NCBI GenBank assembly: GCA_902702965.1
Contig: CACRXP010000167.1
Span: 1,024,263-1,088,262, forward strand
DNA length: 64,000 bases
DNA from: Spirometra erinaceieuropaei
Taxonomy: Eukaryota; Platyhelminthes; Cestoda; Diphyllobothriidea; Diphyllobothriidae
Reading direction: 5' to 3'
Positions 47,624-58,140 of this stretch are shown here, piece after piece; position 1 is the first letter of the stretch, and the number at the start of each line of letters is the position of its first letter. Below the pieces are notes generated by a model that was given only the letters and a program-made list of their open reading frames with translations, ran no database searches and was not told the DNA's origin. Position numbers and translations under genes: made by a program.

Positions 47624-48586
47624 CCATAGCTTACTTATCGCCTAAAATTTTAACCGAAATTCGGGATGTCTTCTTAGCTAGAGATAGTTAACTAAGGGAT
47701 GCTTTAATATGCATAAGCATGCAGAACAACCACAAGAATGTTTCGTCCCATCGGGAAAGCAACTCTAAGAAACCTTCTTTTTGGCGACCTAGGAAACATA
47801 TCCTCGGAATAAAACGAATAGGCCGTGTAGTCTGATTTTTTTCACTGAATTTCGATGCCCATATCATTATAAATATATTTTATTGAGACCATGTACAGCA
47901 ATATTCCTGCTAGAAATTCATTGGTAGGAAATTGGATCCTCTTCAAAATTTAAACTCACGGAAAGCACATCTATAGGTTAAAAAACCGTTTAAATCTCTG
48001 ATTTATTTTAAAACCGACTTACACTTGCGCTTGCCTTTAGAATTCCCAAACTACATTTTGTGCACTTTCCATGTAAGCAAAGTTATATATTCCCTTACCC
48101 TTTTATGAAGATGCAATATGGGACTCGCATAATCCTGGGATAAATATGAGTCATCTTTTACAAGGAGCCATAATAAATGTTCAGACGCGATGGACACTTG
48201 GGGTCCCAAAAAATCTCATAATCACAGACTTTTCCACATCGAAGCATGTCATGTTTTCGATTAAACAACTTGAAAAATAAACACGTAAATCACTCCCGAG
48301 CGAGTATTCCGAGGAATATTTTTGTGCATGTTTTCTATTATACATATTATATTAATAGGGACATCGAAATTTAATGAGAAAACTTCACATTACGCCCAGA
48401 GTCATCTTATACTGAGTGGGGCTTTTCCAGGCTGCCGTAAAAGAGCTCATTCAGGATCTGGTATCCTGTCGCGAATAAAACTTCTTGTGATCATGGTGAA
48501 CGATTAGCGATGGTAGAGCTCCACGGTACGCATCGAACACACATTCGAAATTTTAGCTAGCATTTTATGAGACAAGTCGGCTAATG
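47624..48586. mobile_element. Possible diverged foldback element (third subfamily)
   Basis: The left end CCATAGCTTACTTATCGCC, continuing to AACCGAAATTC, and the right end complement CATTAGCCGACTTGTCTCAT, both next to TA, resemble the A and B termini and lie 963 bp apart, close to the standard length. Inside, AATTTAATGAGAAAACTTCA resembles the arm motif AATCAATGAGAAAATTGCA. Arm complementarity is largely lost. Confidence 0.4.
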
Positions 48587-49429
48587 TAGCTTGTTTGGAT
48601 TTGCAACTGTGCTAAAGTAGTCTTGAATTTCCGCCCCCTATATGAATTACTGCCTGGTGTCAGGGAAGCATCTGATGAAATGTAATATATAACAACCACT
48701 AAATTGCATCGATGGCGTGTTAAGGCCAAATAACCTGGCCGACTGGGGCGAGAAACGAAACTGCGGAGTGACATTGAGATGCGGATATTTTCAGCTGTGT
48801 TTTTTAATGTGCGGTCTCGCGACAGTTGCAAAGCAAATCGGTTACTATAAGTGAGTGTGAGAGTACGGCAGTCGGACGAAGCATTTTCGGCCAGCGCGTT
48901 TTGTGTGCGAAAGAAATTTGTCTTAAACTGAAGGCGTGCTCATTCCGGATACGCGTATATCACACTGCGTTCAATAGCAGTGGTTGCATGTGGCTGACAT
49001 TGACGGGGCACAAGCTGAATGGGAAAATAGCCAAAATTCCTCCATTGTCGAACTTGCTTATCTGATGGGAACGTCTGCATCATTGTCAGGATAGACTGCA
49101 GGCAGCGAAGTCCAGTCCATCGAACAGCACGGGTTTTCTGAGTTGACTGTTTACTTCACTCCCGGATGTTAACCAAAATTAAATTACTATGCTGCATTTT
49201 GATCTGGGGTCAGAGTTTCAATGAGACTGATAATCTGTTTATGTGACAGGGGATGTGAGAGATTGTTTGCTTCTAGTGACGGGACGAAGGAATTGAGCTG
49301 GGCGAGTGTCAAAAACTGCAAATTCCCGATCAGCTGCCAACTTTAGGCTTATGGCATCATGCACTTGAATATATATGTATATATATTCCATATGGTAAAG
49401 GTATTATACCGTACTCCCGACCTAGATAC
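48587..49429. other. No recognisable gene
   Basis: An AT alternating tract (about 49367-49390) is present. Short open frames at 48565-48831 and 48826-49065 show no motif. Confidence 0.4.
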
Positions 49430-49640
49430 TTGCTAAAAGCCCAGACACGTGTTTCGCCGATATTCTGCCGCTGCGTGACACGGCTGCGAGGGGTTCGGCT
49501 CTTCAGTGGGACCCCCAGCGTTCTCTAGCGGTTTCCGGTATATGAACTCCAGAGAATAATCAGGCGAATAATTCCAGAAATTAATCAGTGCAGAACTTGG
49601 AGTTAAATCTCCGGGACATGACTTTTCGGTTCTGACCCTA
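49430..49640 (+). repeat. R-family repeat copy
   Basis: TTGCTAAAAGCCCAGACACG, CGCCGATATTCTGCCGC and CCAGAAATTAATCAGTGCAG align with the R copy at 421-640. The right part also forms the left arm of the hairpin at 49559-49708. Confidence 0.6.
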
Positions 49641-49708
49641 AAAAGTCATGTCCCGGAGATTCAACTCCAAGTTCTGCACTGATTAATTTCTGGAATTATT
49701 CACCTGAT
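49559..49708. repeat. Near-perfect 68 bp inverted repeat (hairpin)
   Basis: Arms 49559-49626 and 49641-49708 are reverse complements with two mismatches in 68 bp; the loop is 14 bases. The right arm runs straight into an (AT)n tract. Such high identity implies a recent inverted duplication or ongoing conversion. In RNA it would form a strong stem; in DNA it could extrude as a cruciform. Confidence 0.9.
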
Positions 49709-49734
49709 ATATATATATATATAATAGAAGAGGT

Positions 49735-50470
49735 TCTTCGGAAAAGTCGAGTTGTACTCGTGAATTTTCGAGCTGGTGACACCAACCCGTCGTCAGACGT
49801 AATGAAAACGAGGGAGAAAGTTATGTTGTCACAGTAGACCAGTTAGCGTGATAGGACAGAACAGACCACTGACGTGTGAGGGGGGGTGGGGTGGGCTCCC
49901 GAGGTCATGGTAGGTCACTGAGTGAGGGGCGGGGAAGGGAGAGAAGGCGGAACAATTACGGCGCACCGTGCTGGAGGGGGAGGGTGGGTGGTGAATCAGT
50001 TGGAATGCGGGCGGCTGTATTCGCGGTCGTTGATGCGTGATTAGGGCAGGGGGCAGTCATTCGTGAACGTAGACCCTCGTAATGGGCATCTAAGTCAATG
50101 TGGCGGTTGATAATACCCGCATTGGAGTACCAAGCCTCGAGAATTTCCCTCGCTCGCTTTGTGTTAGCCATGGCGATGACCTCAGTGCCACCCCAATTAG
50201 ATCGGTGGTCGTACTCGAGTGCATGGCAAAGACGAGGAACAGGGGGTCTCGCCGACGGATAGCTAGTTTTTGTTCGTTGATACGGGTGCCCAGGCATCGA
50301 CCTGTATGGCCAACATACACGCAAGAGCAATTAGCACACGGGATGCGATAAATTACGTTCGTTTGTTACTCTTTGGGGATGGGACCCTTCACTCGAGATA
50401 GTGCCGGTTTGTGGGCAACGTGAATACCCAAGTGGCTGAACTGCCGGGCAATAATTTCAGAAGTTCCACG
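49735..50470 (-). pseudogene. PLE remnant: GIY-YIG endonuclease domain and 3' tail
   Basis: Minus-strand reading gives IIARQFSHLGIHVAH, then a stop, then VIYRIPCANCSCVYVGHTGR, the start of a PLE-type GIY-YIG nuclease with Cys residues in its insert. TRINEQKLAIRRRDP follows, then a frameshift near 50220, then ALEYDHRSNWGGTEVIA and NTKRAREILEAWYS, ending at a stop at 49956. Beyond it lies a PLE-like 3' tail (49735-49955). The reverse transcriptase part is missing; homology stops near 50465 at a TATATATA tract. The nuclease sequence differs from that of the 21325 copy (VYVGHTGR against GYIGRTTR), so this is another PLE lineage. One stop and one frameshift mean it is not functional. Confidence 0.78.
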
Positions 50471-53400
50471 CTTATTTAAATATATATATCGTGATCATCC
50501 CTCGAGAAAGACGAAGAAGAGAAAGCGATTTCATGGACTAGATTGCATTTAAACTGATGTTACGGAAACTCTCTCGTTTCCACCATCACAGTCGGTCACT
50601 AACGTTTCCTGCTGGCTTGATTTGTTCAGCCTTGCCGCCTGCATCGTATGAAATCGCCTCCTCTTCCGTGTTTTCCTCGGGGGATGATAAACACGGTAAT
50701 ATATCTGGACCTCGAATCTTCACATACACATGGAAACCCCTACAGAAATTCACCAATTGTATAGCAAAGAAAATGCCAGTGGTTTATTTTGGAGGGCTGC
50801 ATATGTTCATACCCTGTAAAATGCCTGCTCTTTTAGCGATTTCACAGCTGAGCGCTATCAAAACAGCAAAAGCACCAAATTGGGGACGATAGACACCGAT
50901 GTCAACATTCCAGGCAACTTTGGTTTCGGAAAACGCCTGAGCATGTGCTTATGGAGTCAAATTATGCTATTGGTTTTTATAGTGGGCATGTAGGAAGAGG
51001 AGGTTCAAGGGTTTTCTGTCTGAAAGGTCCGTTGCATTGCTCAATGCAAGGAATGCTGCATCTGTCTGTGTGCGCACGTAGGCAGTATTGCAGTCGGATG
51101 GACTGAAGGTTCAGTATGCCTAGCAACGGGCTCAAAAATGGTAAATAACGTCGACAGGACAAGATCTTGAGTGGGCTAGGTGAGCGGCGCAGTTTCGAAG
51201 ATTACCAATAATCTACTGAAGGCAAAAGGATGGGTCAGTCCGTTCTTTTTGCCAAACGGATAATCGCGTAGGGCAGATTAATGGAGTGATAGCTTCATAT
51301 GGGGGTTTAATCTAAATGAAAGTAAAAGGACCCGGATCTTAAGTAGACATAATAGTCTAGCGTTACAGGATATTATCAGACAGCACGTAAAGCTTCATTG
51401 GATGGTGGGTGAAATCCGAATTTTCGCAATATCGTCTGGCGGACGAAGGATACTATGCCAGGAATTGCCACTCCAATGACCCCATACCCTTGTCGGTAAT
51501 GCTATTCCGCCGGAATTATAGGCCGTTTTCGGTTACTGCTTGTGATTGAGAGAAATCTCAGAGGTACAGCAGGGCGAGTTCGATCCATATCACTCTTTTA
51601 CTATTTCTGACACTACTGCATTTTGGTTAAGTCCTCATTTATCAATAATGGAAGTTTGCATTCCATCTTAACTTGACTTTACACATACTGCCTTCGGTTT
51701 ACACATCTGAACACAAAAATTTGCACTTCACATGCCCAACAAATGTACATTCACTGAAAGGATTTGGTACAAATCAAAAATAAGCATTCGGCATTTGCTC
51801 TTCAATACCCAGAAAAACGCGTACTTGCAATAGGCCTTGTTATGTAGCGACCAGAGAATCAACGCAATGGTTTGTACCGGCAGGTCATAAAATTCTCACA
51901 CGGAGTTCCTCGACGTAGGGAATCCACAAAAATATTTAACAGCAAAACAAAAATCTACGGAGTGTTTCCGCAAAACAAGGATTCTAAAAAGGGAAAAACT
52001 TGAAACATGGGTCAAATTGAAGTACTTTAACAGAATACGAGCGATTGCCCAAGAATATACAATGCCCTAATAATGGAAAATAACCGATAGTATATTCTGT
52101 CAATTACTGACGAGAAAACAGCAAGTATTGCAAATGTCGTTACAAAGCTGTGAGCTAGGCACAAACACATGCAGCTAAAACGGCAGACCGGAAAATTCAA
52201 ATGTCCCCTCGAATTTGGCCTGACTTTTGCAGTAGATGTTGCCGTTATTGCTAGATTTTCGTTGTGGGACAAGATGTCCCAGTTCCAACTATGACGGTTC
52301 TTGACAGGGCTAGAATCAGCCAAGAGACGATGGTGATATTGATCGTCTGAAGCTCAGCCAACATCAGGGATTGTAGAATGAGTAGCTTGATGGCGTAATG
52401 GATATATATGGATGTTTCACTGCAAACTGGATGACCATACCCTCCTTAACACAAGATATTATAACGGCACAAATTGTAACGGGTCGATGTGATGTCGGCT
52501 GGAATTGTGGCCGCCATGCATGCACCCAAAGTGCCATATACGTGTCAAACCATTCATGAGGGCGTCACGCAAGCACAGTACGTGGCAATTCGCTCGTCAG
52601 ACCCGCGACCCTGCTTACCCCGCACGCAGCAGCCAACCGATCGTCGTCCTGAGACGTTCCAGACACTCAGCAGCTACACCGGCAGGTGGACTCCGTCTTT
52701 CCTGATTTCGTTCCCGCCCCATCTGCATCGAGTTTCTACATGGAACACAGTTTGTCACCGCTAGTTAGTGCTTGACAGTGCCTCCTAACACTAGGAAGAT
52801 TTCCGTTTCGCAGAACACTCGACGAAGGTGGTCACGATAACTCCCCTTGTCGGCTTGAACCTTTCAAGCCATTCTGACTAAGAACGCATATGCTCAAAAT
52901 GCTCAGTTAATAGAAAGCCGTACCGATCTTCCTCATCCCTTAAGTTTAATGTCCTACAAATAATTCCATCGTATGCATGTAATTTCAAAAACAGTACGAA
53001 GATTTCACTGCGAATGATATGCACCATGCTAGACAAAGTGAAGACTAGAAGGAAGATCTGCTCATCCAAATGATAGGCGGCTTACGGCCAAGGAGGCGAA
53101 TGCGACAACAGGTTCCCACTTTTCAACGACCTTCAGCATAGAAAGGCACTTAGTTTAATTTTCACGAGATCACAAAACCTACTCATCAAGTAATTTAACC
53201 GAATTAAGCTCGAAACATTGAGCCTCGGGTGGGCTAATCTGAATCCCCACCAATGAAACTAGGGTTTCACTCGTACCTACGATAGGTGACAGCCGCGAAA
53301 AAATGCCTACATTCTTTCAAACCATGCATGCTGACTGGGGTGTCTGAGCCTCGGGACCTACCGCAATGCAGTGGGATTTTGACAGCACGTTGTGTCAATT

Positions 53401-56400
53401 GCTGCCCTGCTTCCTCTCAGTTCCAACAAATTACCACTTTCGTAGTCAACACCCAACAGTCGTGGGATGAAGTGATTGGTGCGATAGTTTCCTCGAAGCA
53501 GTTAACTCGAATGCCGGTTGTGGGTCTGTATAATTTAGATTGCAGTGTAATTAGCTAAGTGACAGGCTGGAAAGGCGCACTATAGAGCCAGCGTTCTGCG
53601 TTTGGACGATCTACCGGTGATCGCGATTTGGTGTGTCAAAAGAGACTCTCAAGATCCGTAAGAAGGTTGTTGGTTGAACAATGGCGTTGCTCGACATGTT
53701 TAGCTTTGCCATACTCTATTTTCAGAAGTCAGTTTATCGTTAATGCTTTACGGTATCCGCCCTGTGGGTATTTAATCTATAACCAGGGCAAAACAAATAA
53801 GAACAAGATAATCGAACTCGATATGAACGGTTTAAGCTAACGCCTGGTGCTGATTTATCTCCCGGTAGCCAGGTAGGTAATACTAATTTTATTGGACAAG
53901 TTTAGTTCGGTGAATGGACGTTCTTGAGTATCCCCGTCGGGCCTGTTCAATATTATAGGTAAATTGTAGTGGAGCAGTAATATTAAAAGCAGCCAATAAG
54001 TAGTCCTCATGGGTTGTTGGAGATTGGATAGGTCAGGAGCAGTGGTAGATTTCAATTCTGTAAGGTACATGGGGAAGAAGGTGAAACGGAGGGAACATGC
54101 CAGTTAGCAATGCCCATATATTGTCGCTGTAACTCGACAGGGCGTGCTGCGAGTACTAACCAGATGTCTTGCTTTCTGATTCAAACAACTGCTGGGCTAT
54201 AACGGCAAGAATTATTAAAAATCTCTTGGGGGCGTACCAGGTCAGGCTAGATAGTCGATTTACGTCGCCCATTCTCCGTGGGGAGGCACTTATTCGGTAA
54301 CATCATGCAATTCGACAGCACTCGCCAGACGGCGATTCCTCATGCTTCCCACTGTGGTCACATTGTACCAAATACGCAAAAGAGAACCGTCTCCTCACAT
54401 GTCGCCTGTCTTTCAAGGAGCCCTTCAAGCTAGTATTTCACAGTATTTGATAGTTCGCCTTGCATTAGAAGTATTTTGTGGGCATGACGGACGCACTGAG
54501 GCCCAAACACTTAAGGTCGTCCGGAATCTCCCCACTGCCACCGACTAAGCCTTATCACCTCATCAAATGCCGTAGCCACTCACTTCAAACCGCCCAGCCC
54601 GTCCTCAGTGTCGGCAGCGAGACCTGACCCTGCCATTCACGCCTGAAAAGATTGTGTCTAAGTTCCATGTGAAAACACGTGAGATTGACATTCGTCGATT
54701 TTAGTTGATCGCAGGACACAATGCAGGTTTTCCGTTTCGCATCAAAGATGTGCTCTAGAGATATGCATATCAGTCGTTTAACCGATGGAAATAAATGACC
54801 GGAAAACAGTACTAACGAAACCAAAGAAATTCAGGAATAACCCACCAGGTCTGTCGTAAATTGTAATGTTCTCATGAACTAACGAGTTATATCTCACGAA
54901 ACCCTAGTCCTAAATTCAGCAAGTAAATCGGAGCAGTGAATAATACAGAGATTTCTGAACGTTAAGAAAACTGACAACAGAATACCACAGCAGAGCACGC
55001 TAGCAAGGCGGGCTGTACAGGTGTGTGGTTTCTCGCCACATTCAAACAAACAATGCGGTCAAAGAAAATGGGACTTAATTGTCAAGGGTAGATTATTCAG
55101 GTACCTCACCACAGGTCTATTTATTTTTAAAAGCATGTCAAACCCAAAGTACAAGTTGGAAAGAGCAAGGGTTTGAACTCCTGCAGAGGTGGATATTAAG
55201 GTTAATGCTTGGGACCACGAATTTTCTCATTTCGTTCTGCAATCGAGTCAAGCGGGCGAAGGCCGTTACATGATAGAGTTCGAATGTCGGGGATCATAGC
55301 GGACAGGCTAGGGGATCGTGACTCTGGTGATGGTGCTTTGGACTGAATGACAACCGAACCGTCCTCCAAACTCTGGTCTTTCACATCTTCAACTGGACAT
55401 CTTAAGCAGAGTAGGACAAGAAAGCCCGAAAGGGTCCCAGTAGAATCGCACGGAAGCAAAGTTGAGCTCATTCACAATAAAGCTCGAAACTTTTGAATCG
55501 ACGAGTTTCCACCTTCGAAGATCTGCGGACCTTGTTATACGAGTTCCGACGTAGGCATCTTCACCAGCTGTCAGAGATCAGCTGCATAGGGTATCCGCTC
55601 GATGGGATGTTAGCGTTTAAACGCACCGAGACGTGTTTGCTGTGAAAAAGAGAACGCTAGATCACCGGAAACAGGATTTTTTGTTGGCATAATTGGATTC
55701 ACAGGTAAATATCACTAGAAACTGTTTCAAAGATCGAGTATTGTTCTTCCCAGTTCCTTCTTTGAGCCCGCGTGTTGCCTGCGTGGTTAAGATCTCTTGA
55801 AACTCGGTAGTGTTCCCGACTGCCTACGCAATAGCAGTCCCTTCTAAAGCAGTCAGCAGTCTCTTCAGTAGCGGAAGTTTAACCAAAATATTTTTCCCAA
55901 TATAGAACACCTGCTTCAGTGATTTACTTGCATTTAACGCAACTCTGTGTGCGGCAATCGGCCTGTGGGCATTCGCCCAAATGCGCGCCCACATCGCTCG
56001 CGTTGGGGCTTACTAGGACATTTGTGGACATGCCTGCGGCAATAATAAGTTGATCAATAGTAGAATAACAAATGTAATTTTATGCGTCCGTTGCAAAAAA
56101 TTAACCTTCACCAACGAAAGGTGCACACACTATGAAAGTAGAAAATTGCTTAAATCCGGCGACCAGTTGTTGTCGTTTAAAGTATTTAAGTATGAAGTGT
56201 CTTGTCGTGTGTGTAGTCTACATACAACTTCGGTGATTCCCGGAAAAACTAACTTATCCTACAGAAAATTGACGTAATTTCAAAAACTAAAGTTAAAAAC
56301 ATAAGAGGGGACAGCGGTTGATGACTATTTATACGAATACATTGGTTAGTTACTTCCGCAATCAGGCAGGCATAGATTGGAAGAACGCAAGCATTTGTTT

Positions 56401-56489
56401 CGCGGCTGTCACCTATATTAGTCACACGTGATACATTAGTTCCTGATAGAAGCGAACAGGCGAGTTCCAGGTAGCAGTTCAGAAGATGA
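50471..56489. other. No recognisable gene
   Basis: Six kilobases without an exon I can support. Frames at 50557-50892 (plus, 111 codons), 52489-52764 (plus) and 55202-55471 (minus, polar and Ser-rich) were inspected and lack known motifs. The base composition is more even than in the left half, so unrecognised exons are possible here. Confidence 0.35.
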
Positions 56490-56618
56490 AGATGCGATCA
56501 CTGGAACAAGAAATTTATTTGCATGATGTTGCGGATTCTCACTCGAATCCATCATCAGAGACATTCGCAGATAACGGTGATGGTGGCACCACGTGGCTGC
56601 CGTAGGACCGTATTCACA
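56490..56618 (-). mobile_element. PLE-like 3' terminus next to assembly gap
   Basis: On the minus strand, GATGATGGATTCGAGTGAGA and ATCCGCAACATCATGC, followed by a TAAATTTCTTGTTCCA end, resemble the 3' tails of tapeworm PLEs (the degenerate repeated GATTC/GAATCC motif is typical, from memory). The body would lie in the gap to the right. Confidence 0.45.
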
Positions 56619-57044
56619 NNNNNNNNNNNNNNNNNNNNNNNNNNNNNNNNNNNNNNNNNNNNNNNNNNNNNNNNNNNNNNNNNNNNNNNNNNNNNNNNNN
56701 NNNNNNNNNNNNNNNNNNNNNNNNNNNNNNNNNNNNNNNNNNNNNNNNNNNNNNNNNNNNNNNNNNNNNNNNNNNNNNNNNNNNNNNNNNNNNNNNNNNN
56801 NNNNNNNNNNNNNNNNNNNNNNNNNNNNNNNNNNNNNNNNNNNNNNNNNNNNNNNNNNNNNNNNNNNNNNNNNNNNNNNNNNNNNNNNNNNNNNNNNNNN
56901 NNNNNNNNNNNNNNNNNNNNNNNNNNNNNNNNNNNNNNNNNNNNNNNNNNNNNNNNNNNNNNNNNNNNNNNNNNNNNNNNNNNNNNNNNNNNNNNNNNNN
57001 NNNNNNNNNNNNNNNNNNNNNNNNNNNNNNNNNNNNNNNNNNNN
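56619..57044. other. Assembly gap (426 N)
   Basis: Run of undetermined bases between a PLE-like tail on one side and a zinc-finger retroelement end on the other. Frames that cross it are artefacts. Confidence 0.99.
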
Positions 57045-57086
57045 GGCCTATTCGGCCACATGCGCATCCACGACGACCTGCGGTAG
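57045..57086 (+). CDS. C-terminal end of a C2H2 zinc-finger retroelement protein
   Basis: The 13 codons after the gap read GLFGHMRIHDDLR and then stop. HMRIH is the His-x3-His half of a C2H2 finger; the Cys half must be in the gap. From memory, near-identical GLxGHMRIH finger ends close retroelement-associated proteins that are very abundant in tapeworm genomes, and the His/Pro/Thr-rich region after the stop is common in their tails. A host zinc-finger gene is the alternative. The fragment is too short for certainty. Confidence 0.45.
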   Translation, partial: GLFGHMRIHDDLR

Positions 57087-57740
57087 ACAACCGCCGGTTA
57101 CACCACACATCCACACACTCCCTACCCTCCTCCACCATCACCAACACACATCAACACTTACCCACCGCATGCACCAACTGCCACCTCCCACGCAAGTGGG
57201 AAGTGTGCATCTCGTTTCGGTTCCCACGCGGCTTCGGCTGTACGGGTGATTTGAATCCGAGACTATCCCGACACTTCAAGTGTCGTGGATAGGAAGGTTG
57301 CTGATTGATGCCCGCTCTCGGTTCACGCAGTTCGTCGCGTTGTGTGTGTGTGCTGTGTGGAGTGGCGGACTGGTGGGCTGGGAACGGGCTGAAGCAGCCC
57401 CTTCCACGGCCCTCTCACGCAAGTGAGAGACACGCCGTTCAACCTCCGTTGTGTGAAATCCTGGTGTTTGTGTGTGTATGGGGGGCCAGGTCGTGCTGTG
57501 GCGCGCGCAGTCACGGTCAGTCAACCGTGGCAGCCACCGCGCCCATCCACCACTCCAGTTTGCCGACCGGCTCGGACGGCGGCTGGAGTGTGGGAATGGG
57601 AAGGGAGAGTGAGGTCGACGACTCAGCGCACTTTTTCCTCACTATAATCAATCTGACGCGCTTGAAGCTATCACGGTGCGCTAAAAGCCGTGGCTTGGAA
57701 GGTTGCTAACTGACGGGGTACCTTGGACCTCCTCCTTAAC
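57087..57740 (+). repeat. GC-rich retroelement tail or repeat region
   Basis: After the zinc-finger stop, the DNA is markedly richer in GC than the rest of the window and has CA/GT tracts (for example 57338-57358). The motif GGAAGGTTGCTGATTGATG at about 57292 recurs as GGAAGGTTGCTAACTGACG at about 57698, and GTTGTGTGAAATCCTGGT (about 57448) recurs as GTTGGTTGAAATCCTGGT (about 57885), so the region contains diverged direct repeats. It is probably the 3' part of the element whose protein ends at 57086. The open frames in it on both strands reflect low stop frequency at high GC. Confidence 0.4.
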
Positions 57741-58140
57741 GGGAGGCGGTCTGAGAGTCAGACTGCAATGGCTCCTTTTTAATGTGGCCTTTATGGCACT
57801 CCCACCACAGTGTGGGATCCGAGCCAGCTGTTGGCGGCACGCCTAGGTGCGGCTTCGGCCGTGCCAGCCTCCAAATCTCTGTTGTGTTGGTTGAAATCCT
57901 GGTTATTGTTGTGTGGACCAGGGGGTGTGGTGGAACGCCAAGGTGAGGATCCGTCCGAGCCATCCACCTGCGGCCTCCCTCGTCTCCGGTCTTCTTGACT
58001 CTGTCTTGACACCGGGCTCGGGCGAGGGAGGTGGAGAGAGTGTAGGTAGATGCAGCGCAAGTCTACTGGCACTATAAACCCCTGCGCAAGTCACCGTCCC
58101 TGCTCCAACCTGCTGTGGGGCACACGGTGGACATCATCGA
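57741..58140 (+). repeat. SINE-2 tail copy
   Basis: From about 57889 it aligns with 39148-39392: GTGTGGACCAGGGGGTGTGG, GACTCTGTCTTGACACCGGG, GGTAGATGC and GGGGCACACGGTGGACATCA. The preceding 150 bp (GGCACTCCCACCACAGTG onward) have no counterpart at the other locus. It is better preserved and more GC-rich than the copy at 39148. Confidence 0.55.

Noticed and set aside
56523..57249. Open frames of 170-218 codons across the second gap
   Set aside because: Artefacts of the N run; only the last 14 codons at 57045-57086 (stop included) are kept, as a zinc-finger end.
57276..58094. Several overlapping open frames on both strands
   Set aside because: GC-rich repeat DNA with few stops; the sequence recurs at 39148-39392 without preserving any frame.
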